The notes beneath the pieces were generated by a model. That model worked only from the letters and a program-made list of their open reading frames with translations. It had not been told where the DNA came from and ran no database searches. This document shows, piece after piece, positions 60,855 to 64,000 of a DNA stretch of 64,000 nucleotides (within the stretch, counting starts at the first letter, position 1; each line of letters opens with the position of its first letter). Source of the DNA: Chloroflexota bacterium (GTDB lineage Bacteria; Chloroflexota; UBA11872); the NCBI GenBank assembly GCA_022824865.1, contig JAJDZD010000065.1:1-64000 (forward strand), written 5' to 3'. The position numbers were made by a program, and so were the translations under genes.

Positions 60855-61774
60855 TGCCAGAGAGTTACGACCGCGATCTGGCGAAGTTCACGCCGGGCGT
60901 CGGCACGCGCCTGCGGACGCAGCAGGCGCACGAACTGCTCCAGCAGACGCAGCACTCCGGTAATCGCCACGAACAGGCGCATCAGCGCGGCCACCGGCCA
61001 GCCCCAGGTCTTGGTCACGTAGCGGTAGCGGCTGTGAAAGAAACGCCGCTCGCGGGAAATTGGGTCCTGTTCGGAACTTGCCCCGCCGCGATGTCGAACA
61101 CTCGCGTTCCGCGTGACGCCGCAGCGCCAGCCGCGAGAGCCGAGCTCGCGCAGCAGGTCCACTTCCTCCGCATACATCTCGTAGCCGACGTCGAACCCGC
61201 CTGTTTCGGCCAGCGCGCTGCGCCGGAAACACAGGCAGGCGCCGGTCAACCATTCAGGCTTCTCGTCCGGAGTGTCCTGCATGTAGTACCAACGCAGCGC
61301 CGGCAGGTTCGGAAGAAATCTCTGGACAATCGTTCCATCGGTTACCGCCGCGAGCAGCGTAGGCAGCCGGCGGGCGGGCGAATACGGCGGTAATCCCTCC
61401 GCCGTATGCATCGGCGCCACGCAGCCAAGGTTCGGCTCGCCGTTCAAGTGCGCCAGCATCGCCCCCAGCGCGCCCGACTCAAGGTGCGCATCGGGATTGA
61501 TCAGCAACACCGCGTCACCACTGGCGCTGGCTATTCCGATATTGGCGGCGGCGCCGAATCCCAGGTTGCGATGGGCCTGAACGAGCCTGACCCGTGGAAA
61601 CTGCCCACGGACAATCTCTACAGTCGTATCTCCGGAATCGTTGTCGATTACAATTATGTCAAGATCTCCCGGAATCTCACCTTCGGCGGCGAACAGAGCG
61701 GCAACGCACGGTTCAATATCAGCCGCGGAATTCCAGGTCACCACGACCGCCGTGACCGACCGCAGCTGCGTCAC
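60833..61774 (-). CDS. Glycosyltransferase family 2 (rhamnosyltransferase-like)
   Basis: This 313-residue GT-A enzyme has VTAVVVTWNSAADIEPC, a NLGFGAAANIGI donor loop, the LLINPDAHLE D-x-D-type motif, and DVGYEMYAEEVDLLREL (catalytic E/D). A C-terminal amphipathic region is likely to sit on the membrane. The GTG at 61774 overlaps the stop of the upstream GT2 gene (GTGA), showing coupled translation. Confidence 0.9.
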   Translation of the reverse strand: MTQLRSVTAVVVTWNSAADIEPCVAALFAAEGEIPGDLDIIVIDNDSGDTTVEIVRGQFPRVRLVQAHRNLGFGAAANIGIASASGDAVLLINPDAHLESGALGAMLAHLNGEPNLGCVAPMHTAEGLPPYSPARRLPTLLAAVTDGTIVQRFLPNLPALRWYYMQDTPDEKPEWLTGACLCFRRSALAETGGFDVGYEMYAEEVDLLRELGSRGWRCGVTRNASVRHRGGASSEQDPISRERRFFHSRYRYVTKTWGWPVAALMRLFVAITGVLRLLEQFVRLLRPQARADARRELRQIAVVTLWQWTGWRR

Positions 61775-62535
61775 GGGCCTCGCCCTCCGCCGTCCGCCTT
61801 CCAGCGGGCACGCAGAGCCCGCTGAACTTGCCATTCGTGCTCAGCCATCAGGGTCGCCAGCAATACGCCAACGCCCCGGTCCTGGTATCCGCGCAAGCTG
61901 ACCAGCCGCCGCCAGAACTCGCGCACGGGTTGCAGCGCAACCGCCGTAAGTCGCCGTCGCATGCCCGACCGGTAGAGGTCGTCGGCCACCGCTTGGGCGT
62001 AGAGCCGCTGACGCGCCCGGAACTGGGCTACGCTCGTATAGCTCAAATGCTCCAAATGATGCTCCATTCGCCCCACGGTTCCGTTCACGTCCACCAGCTC
62101 GTGGACCGGCCGATCGGATACGTAGGCAGCGTGTTGACGGTTCATGATTCGCAGTTGGTCATCGGGCCACCATCCAGCCCCGCGCATCCACCGGCCAAAG
62201 ATCCGGTTGCGGCGCGGAACCCAGTAACCAGTAAACGCTTCCATTCCCACCCGCATCTGGATCTCCTGGCTGAGATTCGGTGGAACCCGCTCATCGGCAT
62301 CAACGAATATCACCCAGTCATTAACGGCCAGGCGCAGTCCCGCGTTGCGCTGATCGGGAAAGTCGGTCCAGGTCCGCTCGATCAGGCGAACATCGGGCGG
62401 CAGCCCCTGGGTGGTCCCGTCCGTACTGAATGCGTCGATGACCAGCCGTTCGTCCGCCCAGGCCACGGTCGCAAGGCAGTCACCGAGATTCGCCTCTTCA
62501 TTGCGGGCGATAACGATCGCGCTGATTGCCGCCAT
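61771..62535 (-). CDS. Glycosyltransferase family 2 (WaaE/KdtX-like)
   Basis: This 254-residue GT-A enzyme begins MAAISAIVIARNEEANLGDCLATVAW. It has WVIFVDADERVPP (D-x-D), FTGYWVPRRNRIFGRWM and MEHHLEHLSY, the pattern of WaaE/KdtX-type beta-glucosyltransferases. It starts five bases after the upstream gene ends and is coupled to the next. The acceptor is probably a surface glycan lipid. Confidence 0.88.
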   Translation of the reverse strand: MAAISAIVIARNEEANLGDCLATVAWADERLVIDAFSTDGTTQGLPPDVRLIERTWTDFPDQRNAGLRLAVNDWVIFVDADERVPPNLSQEIQMRVGMEAFTGYWVPRRNRIFGRWMRGAGWWPDDQLRIMNRQHAAYVSDRPVHELVDVNGTVGRMEHHLEHLSYTSVAQFRARQRLYAQAVADDLYRSGMRRRLTAVALQPVREFWRRLVSLRGYQDRGVGVLLATLMAEHEWQVQRALRARWKADGGGRGP

Positions 62536-62540
62536 CGCCG

Positions 62541-63407
62541 TCAATCCAAACTCAGCGCGGCCTGAGCCGCGGCGTAGGCTTCGCGACGCGGGCCCGGCAA
62601 GCGCGCGCGCACGCCCAGCAACAGCCACATCAACCCGATAGCGGCGCTGGCCGTGGGCCTGGCGCAATGCCGTCGGTACCAACGTGCCCGACTGCGGTAA
62701 AGCTGCGGCAGCATTTCGGTGTCGCGGGCGGATGTAGTGGCGGCCCGGATGTGAGTCACATGCGCGGTGGGTACGTAGCGCACCCGCCAGCCGTCGTCCC
62801 GGAACCGCCGGCAGAGATCGACTTCCTCGGCGTACATCCAGTAGGCCGACGAAAACCCACCCACAAGCTCGTATGCCCGGCGCCGTATCAGCATGAACGC
62901 GCCCAGCAGATAGCCCACGTCCCGCGTGGGTCCGTCCGACCAGAGCCGACCATTCAGGCGGGATCCGCGAACTCGGGCGGGTAGCGGAAGCAAATCCGAG
63001 ACCGCTTGTCCAAGGCCGGGAAACGCAAACGCGGAGTCCTGCGGAGATCCGTCCGTATTCAGCAGCAGCGGTCCAACGCAGGCCGCGTCCGGCGCCTCCT
63101 CCAGTGCCCGTGCCAATTCATCCAGGGCGCCGGGATGCACCCATACGTCGGCGTTGGCCACCAGAACCAGCGGCGCCTGCCCCAGAGCGACACCGGCATT
63201 TGCAGCCGCGCCGTAGCCGGGATTATCGGGCCGGCTCAGCAGTCTCGCGTCAAGCGTCGCTTCGTTCGCCACGGCGGCCAGCGCCGGATCATCGGCGGTG
63301 TCCACGATCGTCAGCGACTGCATCAGGCCGCCGGCCGAGCGAATGCTGCGAGCCGCACGGCTCGTCACGTCCGCTTGCCCATGGGCCACGATGACGGCGT
63401 CGATCAT
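62541..63407 (-). CDS. Glycosyltransferase family 2
   Basis: This 288-residue GT-A enzyme begins MIDAVIVAHGQADVTSRAARS. It carries NPGYGAAANAGVAL, LVLVANADVWV (D-x-D variant A-D-V) and AYWMYAEEVDLCRRFRDDGW. It is the first of the four-to-five gene glycosyltransferase run and follows rplL by only 65 bases on the same strand, so it may be expressed from the ribosomal-protein promoter. Confidence 0.88.
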   Translation of the reverse strand: MIDAVIVAHGQADVTSRAARSIRSAGGLMQSLTIVDTADDPALAAVANEATLDARLLSRPDNPGYGAAANAGVALGQAPLVLVANADVWVHPGALDELARALEEAPDAACVGPLLLNTDGSPQDSAFAFPGLGQAVSDLLPLPARVRGSRLNGRLWSDGPTRDVGYLLGAFMLIRRRAYELVGGFSSAYWMYAEEVDLCRRFRDDGWRVRYVPTAHVTHIRAATTSARDTEMLPQLYRSRARWYRRHCARPTASAAIGLMWLLLGVRARLPGPRREAYAAAQAALSLD

Positions 63408-63472
63408 GCTCGGCCGACCCCATCCTTTTCGGATCGCGGGCGACGGCCTGCCGCCCGCCTGCACCGTGCGCG

Positions 63473-63853
63473 CTACTTCACCTCGACGGTAGCGCCCACC
63501 TCTTCAAGCTTGGCAACCATGGCGTCCGCTTCCTCGCGCGACAGGCCGTCCTTGATGGAGCCTGGCGCCGCGTCCACGACCGCCTTGGCCTCGCGGAGTC
63601 CAAGACCCGTGATCTCACGCACGGCCTTGATTACCTGGATCTTGCGCTGACCGGCGCTGGTGATCTCCACGGAGAACTCCGTCTGCTCAACTTCGGCCGC
63701 GGCCGCGCCGTTGTCGGCCGGCGCGGCGGCCACGGCCATGGGTGCGCCGGAGACGTTGTACTTCTCCTTCAGCGCCTCCACCAACTCCGAAAGCTCGAGC
63801 ACGGTCATGGAATCGAGCGATGCGAGAATGTCGTCCTTCGTTACCTTGGCCAT
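63473..63853 (-). CDS. rplL: Ribosomal protein L7/L12
   Basis: This 126-residue ribosomal stalk protein has an N-terminal dimerisation helix pair ([20 protein letters not shown]), an Ala/Glu-rich hinge (about 40-58) and the globular C-terminal domain with [20 protein letters not shown], which recruits translation factors. Its ATG shares a base with the rplJ stop (TAATG). rpoB/rpoC, the usual next genes, are absent here. Confidence 0.96.
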   Translation of the reverse strand: MAKVTKDDILASLDSMTVLELSELVEALKEKYNVSGAPMAVAAAPADNGAAAAEVEQTEFSVEITSAGQRKIQVIKAVREITGLGLREAKAVVDAAPGSIKDGLSREEADAMVAKLEEVGATVEVK

Positions 63854-64000
63854 TACGCGCCTCCTTCGGCGGTTTGTAGTTGGTCAACGCGCTCCTGCAG
63901 CGCGAAAACCAGTCCTGAGATCAATCCATCCAATGTGTGCACCAGGTTGGAAATCGGTGCGCCAATCGCCCACACGACTTCCGCATTGAGTTGCTCGCGA
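63853..64000 (-). CDS. rplJ: Ribosomal protein L10, C-terminal part
   Basis: Only the last 48 codons are in the window; the gene continues past the right edge. They encode [18 protein letters not shown] and LQERVDQLQ, the C-terminal helix of L10 that binds L7/L12 dimers. The stop overlaps the rplL start. Confidence 0.85.
   Translation of the reverse strand, partial: REQLNAEVVWAIGAPISNLVHTLDGLISGLVFALQERVDQLQTAEGGA

Overview
The window is high-GC, gene-dense bacterial chromosome that I infer comes from the Chloroflexota, most likely a Dehalococcoidia/SAR202-like lineage. Four things point that way. The 23S-5S operon has no 16S gene in front of it. There is an archaeal-type ATP-dependent DNA ligase. 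The NHL-repeat protein carries the 'YFQ.G' tail common in Chloroflexota. There are many Gfo/Idh/MocA, phytanoyl-CoA dioxygenase-like, RraA-like and MDR-type catabolic genes. The phylum is an inference; no 16S gene is present to confirm it.

Layout. 0-13 kb holds housekeeping metabolism: glutamate dehydrogenase, a cupin, MobA, thioredoxin, primase, a GNAT protein, pyruvate phosphate dikinase, an MFS exporter coupled to an ADP-ribosylglycohydrolase, and a coupled pcrA-HAD phosphatase-DNA ligase operon. 16-18.2 kb is an AT-richer membrane-protein gene bracketed by two diverged direct repeats. 18.2-21.5 kb is the transglutaminase / alpha-E / circularly permuted ATP-grasp operon. 21.8-25.5 kb has AmtB and an NCS2 permease with an extra C-terminal domain. 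25.7-26.8 kb has small accessory genes. Divergent tRNA-Ile and tRNA-Ala genes follow at 27 kb.

27-35.8 kb holds an RNA methyltransferase, DUF5069, an alkyladenine glycosylase, an aldo/keto reductase, an MDR dehydrogenase, a membrane protein, a decayed MDR tail, a probable selenoprotein of the Spx/ArsC family, an RraA-like protein, a YkgJ protein and an SDR. 35.9-39.2 kb is the 23S-5S operon on the minus strand. 39.4-54.6 kb holds a solute-binding lipoprotein, a PhyH oxygenase, a large membrane protein, tRNA-Thr, small kinases and phosphatases, GT9, MutY, LCP, NHL and two oxidoreductases. 54.6-64 kb is a cell-surface polysaccharide cluster (flippase, GT-C, GT4 and three GT2 genes), all but the flippase on the minus strand downstream of rplJ-rplL.

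The most notable observation is the gene at 32812-33168. An in-frame TGA sits exactly at the first redox cysteine of an Spx/ArsC-like protein (Sec-x-x-Cys). A strong ribosome binding site lies upstream, and a bacterial SECIS-like hairpin starts 13 bases after the TGA. Other patterns are four genes whose conserved N-termini lie upstream of any ATG/GTG/TTG start (CTG likely in at least three), four convergent gene pairs that share a single CTAG as overlapping stops, two tRNA genes firing back to back from one shared -35 element, and an expanded helix 25 in the 23S rRNA.
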